The translations under genes and the position numbers were made by a program. Positions 44,709 to 54,600 of a stretch of DNA of 64,000 nucleotides are shown in pieces. Positions within the stretch are counted from its first letter, which is position 1. The number at the start of each line of letters is the position of its first letter. The notes under the pieces are model-generated. The model ran no database searches, had not been told where the DNA came from, and saw nothing but the letters and a program-made list of their open reading frames with translations. Source of the stretch: Melioribacteraceae bacterium (GTDB lineage Bacteria > Bacteroidota > Ignavibacteria > Ignavibacteriales > Melioribacteraceae); contig BQMY01000081.1 in the NCBI GenBank assembly GCA_022181065.1, positions 42,973 through 106,972 on the forward strand. Reading direction: 5' to 3'.

Positions 44709-46040
44709 ATGCCTCGATTTGCTACTTTAGACACGAATGAAAACACATTAACCGACGATACAGGTAACAAGCCTGCAGTTCTTAAAGTTGTTGGTGTAGG
44801 CGGCGGTGGCTGTAATGCCATCGAAAGCATGATGAAACGCGGCTTGAACGGAGTTGAATATGTTGCCGTCAATACCGATGCCCAGGTTTTGCGCCACAGC
44901 AACGCTACCCACAAATGCCAGGTGGGTAACGGTATTACTCGCGGACTTGGGGCAGGTGCCGACCCGAAAGTTGGTAGAGAAGCTATTGAAGAAGACAGAA
45001 AAAATATTGAAAAAATCCTCAAAGGTAGCGATATGGTATTTGTCACCGCCGGAATGGGTGGCGGAACCGGAACCGGGGGAGCTCCTGTAGTCGCTTCAAT
45101 TGCTAAAAGTCTGGATGCCCTTGTTGTGGGTATTGTAACCAAACCTTTCAAGTGGGAAGGTAAAAAACGAATGATGAACGCCGAACAGGGTATCAATGAG
45201 CTGCGTCAGTATGTTGACTCACTTATCGTTATTCCTAATGAAAGGTTGCTGAATATACTTGATAAGTCTGTTTCAGCTTCAATGGCGTTTGACAAACCGA
45301 ACGAAGTATTGTTCGATTCAACCCGTGGTATTGCTGATATTATCACAATTACAGGTATTATCAACGTTGACTTTGCGGATGTTAGAGCCGTTATGAGTCA
45401 GAGTGGTGACGCGCTTATGGGATGCGGATCAGCAACTGGCGAAAACAGAGCTATCGAAGCTGCGAGAAAAGCTATTTCTTCACCACTTCTCGAAGGTATC
45501 GACATTCAGGGCGCGAAAAATATTCTTCTGAATGTTACCGGCAGTGATTCTCTTACCATGCAGGAAATTAACGAAGGTAACCAGGTTATCTATGATGCAG
45601 CCGGTGAAGAAGCTAACGTTATTTTCGGATGGGTTAACAAGGAAGATATGGGTGAGGAAGTTTCCTACACCGTTATCGCAACTGGATTTTCAAAAGCAAA
45701 GCAACAGGAAAAAGAAGAAGTTAAAGAAGAAGTTGTAATGCAGACCCAGCGCAAAGCAGCTACCGGTGGTGGCGGTTATTCTGAACCTGCCGGTATGGGT
45801 GGATTTAATCCCCGCGATTACAACTCCGGCGGTGATAATGTGGATTTTGAGATTCCTGCTATTTATCGCGTAAAAGGCTCAAATAATAATATTATGGGTA
45901 GTGGTAATTTTGAAGCCGGCGGTTTCCAGAATGATAACTACCAGTCGGTTGACCCGGAGATACAGGAAGAACCTAGAGAAGCTAAACCCCGGCAGCATCG
46001 GGGTGATAAGTCTTCGTTCCTCCGGAATATGATGGATTAG
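44709..46040 (+). CDS. ftsZ: Cell division protein FtsZ
   Basis: A 443-residue tubulin-like GTPase that forms the division ring. KVVGVGGGGCNAIESM opens the GTPase fold. GGGTGTGGAPVVA is the tubulin signature and PNERLLNI follows. After the globular part (~30-340) there is a variable linker. The conserved FtsA/ZipA-binding peptide appears as DFEIPAIYR at residues 379-387, which is 56 residues before the end. The tail finishes with a second short motif, SSFLRNMMD, similar to the end of Bacteroidota FtsZ proteins. AGGAGG precedes the ATG by 5 bases. Last gene of the dcw operon, followed by a terminator. Confidence 0.96.
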   Translation: MPRFATLDTNENTLTDDTGNKPAVLKVVGVGGGGCNAIESMMKRGLNGVEYVAVNTDAQVLRHSNATHKCQVGNGITRGLGAGADPKVGREAIEEDRKNIEKILKGSDMVFVTAGMGGGTGTGGAPVVASIAKSLDALVVGIVTKPFKWEGKKRMMNAEQGINELRQYVDSLIVIPNERLLNILDKSVSASMAFDKPNEVLFDSTRGIADIITITGIINVDFADVRAVMSQSGDALMGCGSATGENRAIEAARKAISSPLLEGIDIQGAKNILLNVTGSDSLTMQEINEGNQVIYDAAGEEANVIFGWVNKEDMGEEVSYTVIATGFSKAKQQEKEEVKEEVVMQTQRKAATGGGGYSEPAGMGGFNPRDYNSGGDNVDFEIPAIYRVKGSNNNIMGSGNFEAGGFQNDNYQSVDPEIQEEPREAKPRQHRGDKSSFLRNMMD

Positions 46041-46060
46041 ATGTGGAGAGAAATAAATAA

Positions 46061-46097
46061 AAAAATCCCGGTAATTGGTTTTATCGGGATTTTTTTT
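46061..46097 (+). terminator. Rho-independent terminator of the dcw operon
   Basis: AAAAATCCCG (46061-46070) pairs with CGGGATTTTT (46085-46094) around a 14-base loop, with the T-run continuing to 46097. It lies 20 bases behind ftsZ. Confidence 0.85.
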
Positions 46098-46107
46098 GTG
46101 CTATAAT

Positions 46108-46130
46108 GTTGGATTAGCCAAGGATCCAAC
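46108..46130 (+). other. Hairpin behind the dcw terminator
   Basis: GTTGGAT (46108-46114) and ATCCAAC (46124-46130) can pair with a 9-base loop. No T-run follows. It is distinct from the palindromes of the repeat array that begins at 46158. Confidence 0.35.
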
Positions 46131-46157
46131 AGCATCTGAATAGTTTGTATGATCCTG

Positions 46158-47971
46158 AAAACGGTTGAAACCGTTGGGCTTTCATTACAATCACGAGAAC
46201 CACACGACTAAAGTCGTGGGTTAAATAAAAAAGGATAGAATCAGAGTGTCGTCATAAACGCTTTGTCATGCTTCCCGATAAAATCGGGAGGCATCCATTT
46301 TCAGGATCATACATACATACAGTGTATCGATTTGATTTTAACCTAATAAGATGACAAAAGATTAATTTCAGGAGTATATAAATCAATTACAAATGATTTT
46401 AATCGTGGGTTACCCCGATCGACAGAATAATACAACCGTTTCAACGGTTTACCAAAGTAAAAAACGGTTGAAACCGTTGGACTCTCACTACAAGCACGAG
46501 AACCACACGACTGAAGTCGTGGGTTAATTAAAAAAGGATAGAATCAGATTGTCGTCATTGACGCTTTGTCATGCTCGACCCCGATCGGGCATCCAGTTTT
46601 TGGTTTATGTATCAATTTGATCTCACCAACAAAAAATCCCATAAAGCGATCGATCTTCCATATTGTTCGCATGGGGAGATTTAGCGAGTCTGGTTTAGCG
46701 GAAGAAAAGAAAAAGATTTCTGGATACCCGCGTTCGCGAGTATGACAAAAAAATCCTGGATTTTAATCGTGGGTTACCCCGATCGATAGAGGGTACTTCA
46801 ACCGTTTAAACGGTTTACCGATGCAGAAAACGGTTGAAACCGTTGGGCTTTCATTACAATCACGAGAACCACACGACTAAAGTCGTGGGTTAAATAAAAA
46901 AGGATAGAATCAGAGTGTCGTCATAAACGCTTTGTCATGCTCGACCCCGATCGGGCATCCAGTTTTTGGTTTGTGTATCAATTTGATCTCACCAACAAAA
47001 AATCCCATAAAGCGATCGATCTTCCATATTGTTCGCATGGGGAGATTTAGCGTGTTTGGTATTGTTAAAGTAAAGCAAAAGATCTCTGGATACCCGCATA
47101 CGCGAGTATGACAAAAAAATATCCTGGATTTTAATCGTGGGTTACCCCGATCGACAGAATAATACAACCGTTTCAACGGTTTATCAATATAAAAACGGTT
47201 GAAACCGTTGGGCTTTCATTACAATCACGAGAACCACACGACTGAAGTCGTGGGTTAAATAAAAAAGGATAGAATCAGATTGTCGTCATTGACGCTTTGT
47301 CATGCTCGACCCCGATCGGGCATCCAGTTTTTGGTTTATGTATCAATTTGATCTCACCAACAAAAAATCCCATAAAGCGATCGATCTTCCATATTGTTCG
47401 CGTGGGGAGATTTAGCGTGTTTGGTATTGTTAAAGTAAAGCAAAAGATCTCTGGATACCCGCATACGCGAGTATGACAAAAAAATATCCTGGATTTTAAT
47501 CGTGGGTTACCCCGATCGACAAAATAATACAACCGTTTCAACGGTTTACTGGTACAAAAACGGTTGAAACCGTTGGACTCTCACTACAAGCACGAGGACC
47601 ACACGACTGAAGTCGTGGGTTAATAAAGAAGAGCTGAGAATCAACCTGTGGTCATAAACGCTTTGTAATGCTTCCCGATAAAATCGGGAGGCATCCAGTT
47701 TTTGGTTTATGTATCAATTTGATCTCACCAACAAAAAATCCCATAAAGCGATCGATCTTCCATATTGTTCGCATGGGGAGATTTAGCGTGTTTGGTATAG
47801 TGAAGTAAAGCAAAAGATTTCTGGATACCCGCGTGCGCGAGTATGACAAAAGAATAATTACCGGAATTTACAAAACATTAACCCACGATTTTAATCGTGG
47901 GTTACCCCGATCGACAGAATAATACAACCGTTTCAACGGTTTACTAGTATAAAAACGGTTGAAACCGTTGG
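46158..47971 (+). repeat. Tandem array of ~365-base composite palindromic units
   Basis: Five full units and the start of a sixth begin at 46158, 46461, 46827, 47192, 47557 and 47952 (lengths 303, 366, 365, 365 and 395). Each opens with AACGGTTGAAACCGTT, followed ~30 bases later by CACGACTnAAGTCGTG. In the middle is a GTCAT-hairpin-ATCCA module and another hairpin around TACCCGC/GCGAGTA. The unit closes with an AATCGTGGGTT arm and AACCGTTTCAACGGTT. The closing part is roughly the reverse complement of the opening part, so a unit looks like two REP-like elements facing each other (a BIME-like arrangement). Units 3 and 4 are nearly identical. No ORF with protein-like features exists here. No transposase is in the window; REP-associated transposases acting in trans are a possibility. 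Confidence 0.88.
47879..47903 (+). repeat. Complete closing hairpin in unit 5
   Basis: Here the arms AACCCACGA and TCGTGGGTT are both present around ATTTTAA-type centre bases. In units 2-4 the left arm is replaced by CCTGGA-type sequence and only the right arm is left. Unit 5 thus shows the intact form of the element. Confidence 0.7.
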
Positions 47972-48003
47972 TGATTTTCGAAAAGCTGAGCTTATATTTT
48001 TTA

Positions 48004-48140
48004 AGTCCCCCTTTGAAGGGGGCAATCACCATACCGCAGGCGCATGTGGTGATGGGGGATGACCAAACTTCGGGAGAGGTAACAAATCATCCTCCGTCTT
48101 TCGACTATCGTCGAAATCCACCTCCTTCAGAAGGAGGACC
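48004..48140 (+). repeat. Palindrome cassette, copy 1
   Basis: Series of hairpins: CCCCCTTTGAAGGGGG (48006-48022), an ATCACC/GGTGAT pair enclosing 17 bases, TTTCGAC/GTCGAAA and CCTCCTTCAGAAGGAGG. Its last 56 bases (48084-48139) match copy 2 at 55966-56021 with one difference, and 48049-48067 matches 55929-55947 exactly. It follows the last AACGGTTGAAACCGTT element by about 30 bases. Gene-free. Confidence 0.8.
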
Positions 48141-48218
48141 AATAAACTGTCGTTGAGACGTCAATTCGCTTAACGTAATTTGAGTGAGTTTCCAATATTC
48201 CTCTTCCGGCATATCCAA

Positions 48219-48818
48219 TCAATCTTGGAATTTTTTTTCTCCAACCTGTATAGCGATATCGATATAATCTTCTTTGGTAGGTATTGCGCATGAATAATCG
48301 CTACTGTAAGCGCAGTATGGATTATATGCAAGGTTAAAATCTAAAGTGTACTCATAATCAGGGTCGTTTTTCAGCTCAAAATCAACATATCTGCCAACTC
48401 CGTATGTATCTTCATTTGTCGTTTTGTCGGTAAACCAGATACTGTAATATTTACCCCCTGTATAATGCCCTTCGTAAACTTTTATTTCGTACAGTTTACC
48501 ATCATGGTTAATTTTCAGATAACCATATTTTACCGCAGTTCTCGGCTCACCCTTTGTACCGTAGATAGTTATTGTATCCTTTTCTGCAAACTCGTACAAT
48601 TTGCTTTTGAAGACAAATGATGAATCCACAGGAAAATAATTCAACGGATGAAACTCAACTTTTCCCTTGGCGTTAAATGGTGAGGAGGGTGAATCTTTCA
48701 TGTATGTATCTTTTTCAGCGCGGATTTTCTCTATCTTAAGTTCATACTCCGATGGTTTACCGCACGCGGTTAACAGCGCCAGCGTAATAAGTAATAATAT
48801 CGAGTTATATGGTTTCAT
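48219..48818 (-). CDS. DUF1684-like lipoprotein
   Basis: A 199-residue exported protein with a lipobox (LALLTAC, Cys19), so it is probably anchored to a membrane. The mature part has the hallmarks of the DUF1684 family: FHPLNYFPVDSSFVFKS, YSIWFTDKTTNEDTYGVGRY followed by FNLAYNPYCAYSSDYSCAIP. No biochemical role is known for this family. The ATG is at the base next to the mutS stop on the same strand, so it is cotranscribed with mutS; a functional link is not known. Confidence 0.82.
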   Translation of the reverse strand: MKPYNSILLLITLALLTACGKPSEYELKIEKIRAEKDTYMKDSPSSPFNAKGKVEFHPLNYFPVDSSFVFKSKLYEFAEKDTITIYGTKGEPRTAVKYGYLKINHDGKLYEIKVYEGHYTGGKYYSIWFTDKTTNEDTYGVGRYVDFELKNDPDYEYTLDFNLAYNPYCAYSSDYSCAIPTKEDYIDIAIQVGEKKFQD

Positions 48819-51434
48819 TTATTGATCCGATTCAATTTGTTTTTTCAATTCCGAAAGTTTGTTCAACGCGTCGAGTGGAGTCATATCCTCTATTTTAATA
48901 TCGGAAAGCTGCTTCCTCACACGGTCGTCTGTGAACTCGAAAAGACTGAATTGTTCATCATCTCTTTTAGCTTTGTACTTGTTAATTTTAGCTTTTTTGA
49001 TTTCAAAAGGAGTTAGCTCTTTACCTTCAAGATTCGAGAGAATTTCCTTAGCTCGTTTTGTTACGAATCCGGGTAAACCCGCCATCTGTGCAACCTGAAT
49101 ACCATAACTGAGGTCAGCGCCACCTGATGAAACTTTGTGCAGGAAAATCACCTTGTCTTCATATTCCCGCACTTCAACTTTAAAGTTTTTGATACGGGGG
49201 AATATTTCGGAGAGTTCATTCAATTCATGATAGTGGGTCGCGAACAAAGTTTTTGCGGCGACATTCGGGTTTTCGTGGAGATATTCAGTTATTGCCCATG
49301 CAATCGAGATGCCGTCGAAAGTACTTGTACCTCTGCCGATTTCATCAAGGAGAATCAGACTTTTATCAGTGGCGTTATTCAGGATATTCGCGGCTTCCTG
49401 CATTTCAACAAGGAACGTACTTTCTCCCGCGGAAATATTATCACTGGCTCCAACGCGAGTGTATATGCGGTCAATCACACCAATCACGGCCGACTCCGCA
49501 GGGACAAATGAACCTATCTGTGCCATCAGCACAAGCAGCCCGGTCTGGCGAAGATACACCGATTTACCCGCCATATTAGGTCCGGTAAGAACAATGATTT
49601 GGGTTTTGCCATTATCGAGATACACATCATTTGCTGTGAATTTCTCACCCGGTGGCAGAATCTGCTCAACTACAGGGTGCCTTCCTTTTTTGATATCCAC
49701 AATTCCTGAGTCATCAACTACCGGACGAACATATTTATATTTCACAGCACAAACGGCAAAAGAGGAAAAACAATCGAGGGTTGCCAGGAGTCGGGCGTTT
49801 TCCTGGATTGCGCGCGCTTCGGCAGCGACAAAATTGCGGATTTCGTTATATATCTGTGCTTCCAATCCGGCGATATTTTCTTCGGCGTTTAGTACCTTAT
49901 CCTCATATTCTTTGAGCTCGGGAGTTATATATCTCTCGCTGTTGACCAGAGTCTGTTTGCGAATATAATTTTCAGGTACTTTATCTTTGTGGGCATTACT
50001 TATTTCAATATAATAGCCGAAAACCTTGTTGTAATTTACTTTCAACGATGGAATTGATGCACGTTCACGCTCACTTTTCTGCAGGTTGGAAATCCATGTT
50101 TTGGCGTTTTTCGAGAGGGAACGCAGTTCATCAAGCTCCGGACTAAATCCTTCCCGTATAATTCCACCATCGCTAAGATTGAGGGGTGGTTCGTCGGAAA
50201 TCGCGACTTCTATTTTATCAACTATATGTTCAAGGGGCGCTAGTTTCTCTTTGATTTCATTCAGTATGTCATTTTCAGCGATCGCAAGGAGGTCTTTTAT
50301 TTTCGGGATTTTGTTCAGTGAACCTTTAAGATTGACAAGTTCGCGTGGATTTATTCTTCCGGTACAGACTTTGGAAGTTAATCTTTCAAGATCGCCAATC
50401 TCTTTGAGATGATTTATCAATTCGTCACGTACATCTTCCTGGATAACCAGACTTTCGACACATTCCTGACGTTTGATAATAGGTCCCACTTTGCGTAAAG
50501 GCGCGGATATCCATTTTTTGAGTAGCCGACCCCCCATTGGGGTTTCGGTGTGGTCAAGAATTGAGATGAGCGATCCCTCACGGTCACCTTCCATCATTGT
50601 GTAAGTTATCTCGAGATTTCGTTTTGTTGAAGTGTCAAGAATCATAAATTCTGACGGGTTGTAAAGCGCGATATTGTTAAGGTGAGGCAGATTTGCCTTT
50701 TGGGTTTCCTTGAGATAATTCAGGACAGAACCGGCTGCTATGACTGCAGGGGGCAGCTTTTCAATTCCAAATCCCTTTAACGTTTTCACCTTGAAGTGGT
50801 CGAGAATAATATCCCGCGCGAAATCAAATCCGAAAAGCCAGTCATCCAGTTTTGTGATACGCAACTCAGGATTAAACTTGCGGATTATCGGTTCGAGAAT
50901 TTCTTTTTGCTTTTTGGAGATTAGTACTTCCGATGGGTTAATCAATCCGAACTGATTATTAATATCACCAACCGGAACTACATATGTGTAAAATTCACCT
51001 GTCGAAATATCAGAGAAGGAAAATCCAACAGCCTCGTTAACAATGTAAACTGAAAGCAGATAATTATTTTTTTTGTGGTCGAGCAATTTATCCGAAAAAG
51101 CTACTCCTGGAGTAACAACTTCAGTAACTTCACGTTTTACTATTCCTTTCGCGAGTTTTGGGTTTTCCACCTGTTCACAGACAGCCACACGATAACCGGC
51201 TCTTACCAGCTTGGGTAAATATGTATCGATTGCGTGATGCGGAAAACCGGCAAGGGGAGTATCACCGGCAGCACCGTTTGAGCGTTTCGTGAGTGTAATT
51301 CCCAACACTTTGGACGCGGTTTTCGCGTCATCTTCGAACGTTTCAAAAAAATCACCTACCCTGAACAATAAAACTGTGTCGGGGTTTTGTTCTTTAACTT
51401 TATAATATTGAGCCATTAAAGGCGTTTGTGCCAT
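48819..51434 (-). CDS. mutS: DNA mismatch repair protein MutS
   Basis: An 871-residue mismatch-recognition ATPase. The mismatch-binding N-terminal domain has the Phe-x-Glu motif in FRVGDFFETFEDD. The connector, lever and clamp domains span ~125-560. The ATPase has Walker A IVLTGPNMAGKSVYLRQ, the signature around DNISAGESTFLVEM, Walker B ILLDEIGRGTSTFDG and the late ATHYHELNEL. The C-terminal helix-turn-helix and a short tail follow. Length fits MutS1. It acts in replication fidelity with MutL, which is not in this window. Both sides of the mutS block carry related repeats in direct orientation. Confidence 0.96.
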   Translation of the reverse strand: MAQTPLMAQYYKVKEQNPDTVLLFRVGDFFETFEDDAKTASKVLGITLTKRSNGAAGDTPLAGFPHHAIDTYLPKLVRAGYRVAVCEQVENPKLAKGIVKREVTEVVTPGVAFSDKLLDHKKNNYLLSVYIVNEAVGFSFSDISTGEFYTYVVPVGDINNQFGLINPSEVLISKKQKEILEPIIRKFNPELRITKLDDWLFGFDFARDIILDHFKVKTLKGFGIEKLPPAVIAAGSVLNYLKETQKANLPHLNNIALYNPSEFMILDTSTKRNLEITYTMMEGDREGSLISILDHTETPMGGRLLKKWISAPLRKVGPIIKRQECVESLVIQEDVRDELINHLKEIGDLERLTSKVCTGRINPRELVNLKGSLNKIPKIKDLLAIAENDILNEIKEKLAPLEHIVDKIEVAISDEPPLNLSDGGIIREGFSPELDELRSLSKNAKTWISNLQKSERERASIPSLKVNYNKVFGYYIEISNAHKDKVPENYIRKQTLVNSERYITPELKEYEDKVLNAEENIAGLEAQIYNEIRNFVAAEARAIQENARLLATLDCFSSFAVCAVKYKYVRPVVDDSGIVDIKKGRHPVVEQILPPGEKFTANDVYLDNGKTQIIVLTGPNMAGKSVYLRQTGLLVLMAQIGSFVPAESAVIGVIDRIYTRVGASDNISAGESTFLVEMQEAANILNNATDKSLILLDEIGRGTSTFDGISIAWAITEYLHENPNVAAKTLFATHYHELNELSEIFPRIKNFKVEVREYEDKVIFLHKVSSGGADLSYGIQVAQMAGLPGFVTKRAKEILSNLEGKELTPFEIKKAKINKYKAKRDDEQFSLFEFTDDRVRKQLSDIKIEDMTPLDALNKLSELKKQIESDQ

Positions 51435-51629
51435 AAAGATATTCTGTTTTATTTCTTCTGTATTAAACCAGTTTATTAATATAGTGCAAAATTAAATAAA
51501 GTTCGTGAAAATATCGTGTTGCGAGGAGAATGTCAAAGGTTACATTGAAAATTTACCCTCGATGATTTATAATTATTTCAATCTTTTGTTGGGTTATTTT
51601 TTTAAGTTTCAATATATTTTTGAATTAGA

Positions 51630-51658
51630 TTGACTTATAAACTATATTAAGATTTAAT
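51630..51658 (+). promoter_or_regulatory. Sigma-70-type promoter before the amylase-family gene
   Basis: TTGACT (51630-51635) and TTTAAT (51653-51658) are separated by exactly 17 bases. The start codon is 28 bases downstream of the -10. It is the best sigma-70-like promoter I see in the window. It lies in the 252-base divergent region with mutS. Confidence 0.6.
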
Positions 51659-51686
51659 ACGGAAAAAAGACTGCCCCGGGGTTATT

Positions 51687-54600
51687 ATGTTATTGGAATT
51701 AAGATGGTTTCAACCGTCAGCGAGCTACGAAAATAAATCATTTCCAACCTTTGAATTTCATATCGCGAAAGAGATACGCAAAAAGTACCGTGTTGCCGAA
51801 GAATTATTTACTTCTACAGGTAATATTGTATTTGCCAACCACAGTCAGGTGAGGGTATTTGTCCAGCGTGTCAATAAGGACAGAGATGAAAACAACAAGG
51901 TAACTCCGGGTGAAATAAATGCATTCGGACTTATGGATGAAATCTTTCATTTTATCTTCAGGGAATATGAGTTGAACGAAAATCCCGGAGTGATGGGAAG
52001 AGCTGTTAAGAACCTCAATCAGGAATTTGGAGAGGAAGAAGTATTCAAACTTTTCTCCGAATTTGTGATGTTATATCCGCCCCTGGAAGTTTACAAGGGC
52101 AGAATGAGCGTGATGCAGTACCTTAACGGGTTCAGTGAAAACCGTTCAAATATGGACATTACGCTTGAAGAAATGATACTGGTGCATTTCTCGAACTTTA
52201 ACAGCGCTAACCGGAGAATAAAAGAATTTTTTGATGAAGATTATTTCACCAATAAAAAATTATACAATGAAGTTATAGAAGCCGCGGATGAATTCTTTCA
52301 GGAAGAAAACCCATTCGGACCTGATGGACAGGATATATTTCAGTTATTCAGAACCCCGATTTTAACCAATCCGGAAGACCTCGGCGCACAGCTCGATTAT
52401 ATTCTTAACCGGTGGAAACTTGTAATTCTGGATAAGTTTTCGCGCAGGATATTAACCGGAAAAGATTTGATGCGAGAGGATATCAGATTTGAGTCTTTCG
52501 GTAATACTGGCGGAGGCGGCGGAAGTGCTCCAACGGTGGTGCCGCAATACAAGGGTAAAATTGAAAAAACCGATAGTTTTATATTGGGTAAATCACTTTA
52601 CAATTACGCTGGGGAAAGTCATCAGGATTATGAAGAACCGGAGCAGTTTACGCCAGATACCGACTGGATGCCGAGAGTTGTGCTGCTGGCGAAAAACGCC
52701 TACGTATGGCTTGATCAGTTAAGCAAGGAATATAAAAGGGAGATTCGTACTCTGGATCAAGTGCCGGATGAAGAACTTGATAAACTCGCGCGCTGGAATT
52801 TTACCGGATTGTGGCTAATCGGATTATGGGAAAGAAGCACCGCATCGAAACGTATCAAGCACATTATGGGAAATATCGACGCGGCAGCATCCGCTTATTC
52901 GCTCTATGATTACACAATCGCGCATGATCTGGGTGGTGAAGCTGCGTATGACAATTTAAATGAACGCGCGAAAAAAAGGGGCTTGCGCCTCGCCAGTGAT
53001 ATGGTTCCGAACCATACGGGTATTTACTCAAAATGGGTTACTGAACACCCGGAATATTTCGTGCAGAGCTACAGTTCTCCATTTCCTAATTATACATTCA
53101 CCGGTGAAAACCTTTCCGAAGACCCAAATTACCAGATCAGAATAGAGGACGGGTATTTCCGTCATTCCGACGCGGCAGTAGTTTTCCAGCGTATAGATAA
53201 CAGGACGGGTGAAACTGTTTATATGTATCATGGTAACGATGGTACCAACATGCCCTGGAACGATACAGCCCAGCTCGATATGTTAAAACCGGAGGTTCGT
53301 GAAGCGGTTATCCAGAAAATATTTGATGTAGCACGCAGATTTTCGATCATTCGTTTTGACGCTGCAATGACATTAACCAAACGTCATTTTTCGAGATTGT
53401 GGTATCCGCAGCCCGGTTTGGGTGGTGATATCCCTTCCAGAGCAGATTACTCTATGACCAGAGAGGAATTCGACAGTAAATTCCCGGTTGAGTTCTGGCG
53501 TGAAGTTGTTGACAGAATAAATGAAGAATTACCGGAAACTCTTCTCCTTGCTGAAGCATTCTGGCTTCTTGAAGGATATTTTGTTCGCAGTTTGGGGATG
53601 CATCGTGTTTATAACAGTGCTTTTATGAATATGATGATGCGTGAAGAAAATGACAAATACCGTGATCTTATAACTAACACTTTAGAGTTCGAACCGGAAA
53701 TACTGAAACGGTATGTCAACTTTATGAGTAACCCCGATGAGGAGACAGCTGTAAAACAATTCGGAAGTGATGATAAATATTTCGGCGTACTGATACTCAT
53801 GGTAACTCTACCCGGTCTGCCTATGTTCGCGCACGGACAAATTGAAGGTTACACCGAAAAGTATGGAATGGAATACAAACGATCCTACTACAAAGAAACT
53901 CCGCATCAGTGGTTGATAGAAAGACATGAACGTGAAATCTTCCCGCTAACAAGACGAAGATATTTATTCAGTCCGGTAGATGATTTCTGGTTTTTTGATT
54001 TTATCGATAATCATGGTGAGGTCAACGAAAATGTGTTCGCGTACACCAATATGACAGGCGGCGAAAGGGCGCTGATATTTTATAATAATAAATTTGATTC
54101 AGCTATGGGTCGGATTTATCGTTCAACACCAAAACTTGTTCCTCAGCCGGGGGGGGAGAAAGCAGCGAAGACAGTTTCACTTGCAGAAGCTCTAAAGATA
54201 TCCGGTGACAAGGATGTATATTATATCTACCGGAATCATATCAAAGGAAAAGAATACCTGCTTCCCGGCAAAGAAATATATAAAAACGGATTCTATCTCG
54301 AGCTCGGCGCGTTCAAGTATGTGGTACTGACTGATTTCAGGGAGGTCCACGACACGCACGGCGACTATGAGAAATTGTATAAAAAAATCAGAAATTCAGG
54401 TGTTGACAGTATAAAAAGGGAACTTGATGAAATGAGGCTGCATCCTGTTCATCAGGCATTTGAAAATCTGTTTGCCGATAAAGCGCCCGATGTATTTGTT
54501 GAAAACTATATTACTTTTAACCCGGAAGCCAAGCGTGATAAAACCAATATCAAGTTTGTCTTTAATAAATATCATTATCTGTTGAATACAGTTAAACATC

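Noticed and set aside
46910..47849. Three similar minus-strand ORFs (46910-47176, 47275-47541, 47652-47849) that look like a repeated small gene family
   Set aside because: They are translations of the tandem repeat units. Their peptides run across the palindromes, have no ribosome binding sites, and their ends shift with each unit.
46158..47971. CRISPR array
   Set aside because: The repeated unit is about 365 bases, spacers of 30-40 unique bases are absent, and there are no cas genes.
46158..48140. Insertion sequence with terminal inverted repeats
   Set aside because: Inverted elements are present, but no transposase frame exists between them, intact or decayed. I call them non-autonomous repeats.
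49309..49968. A 219-codon plus-strand ORF opposite mutS
   Set aside because: It lies entirely within conserved MutS domains. It is Ser-rich, typical of an antisense frame.
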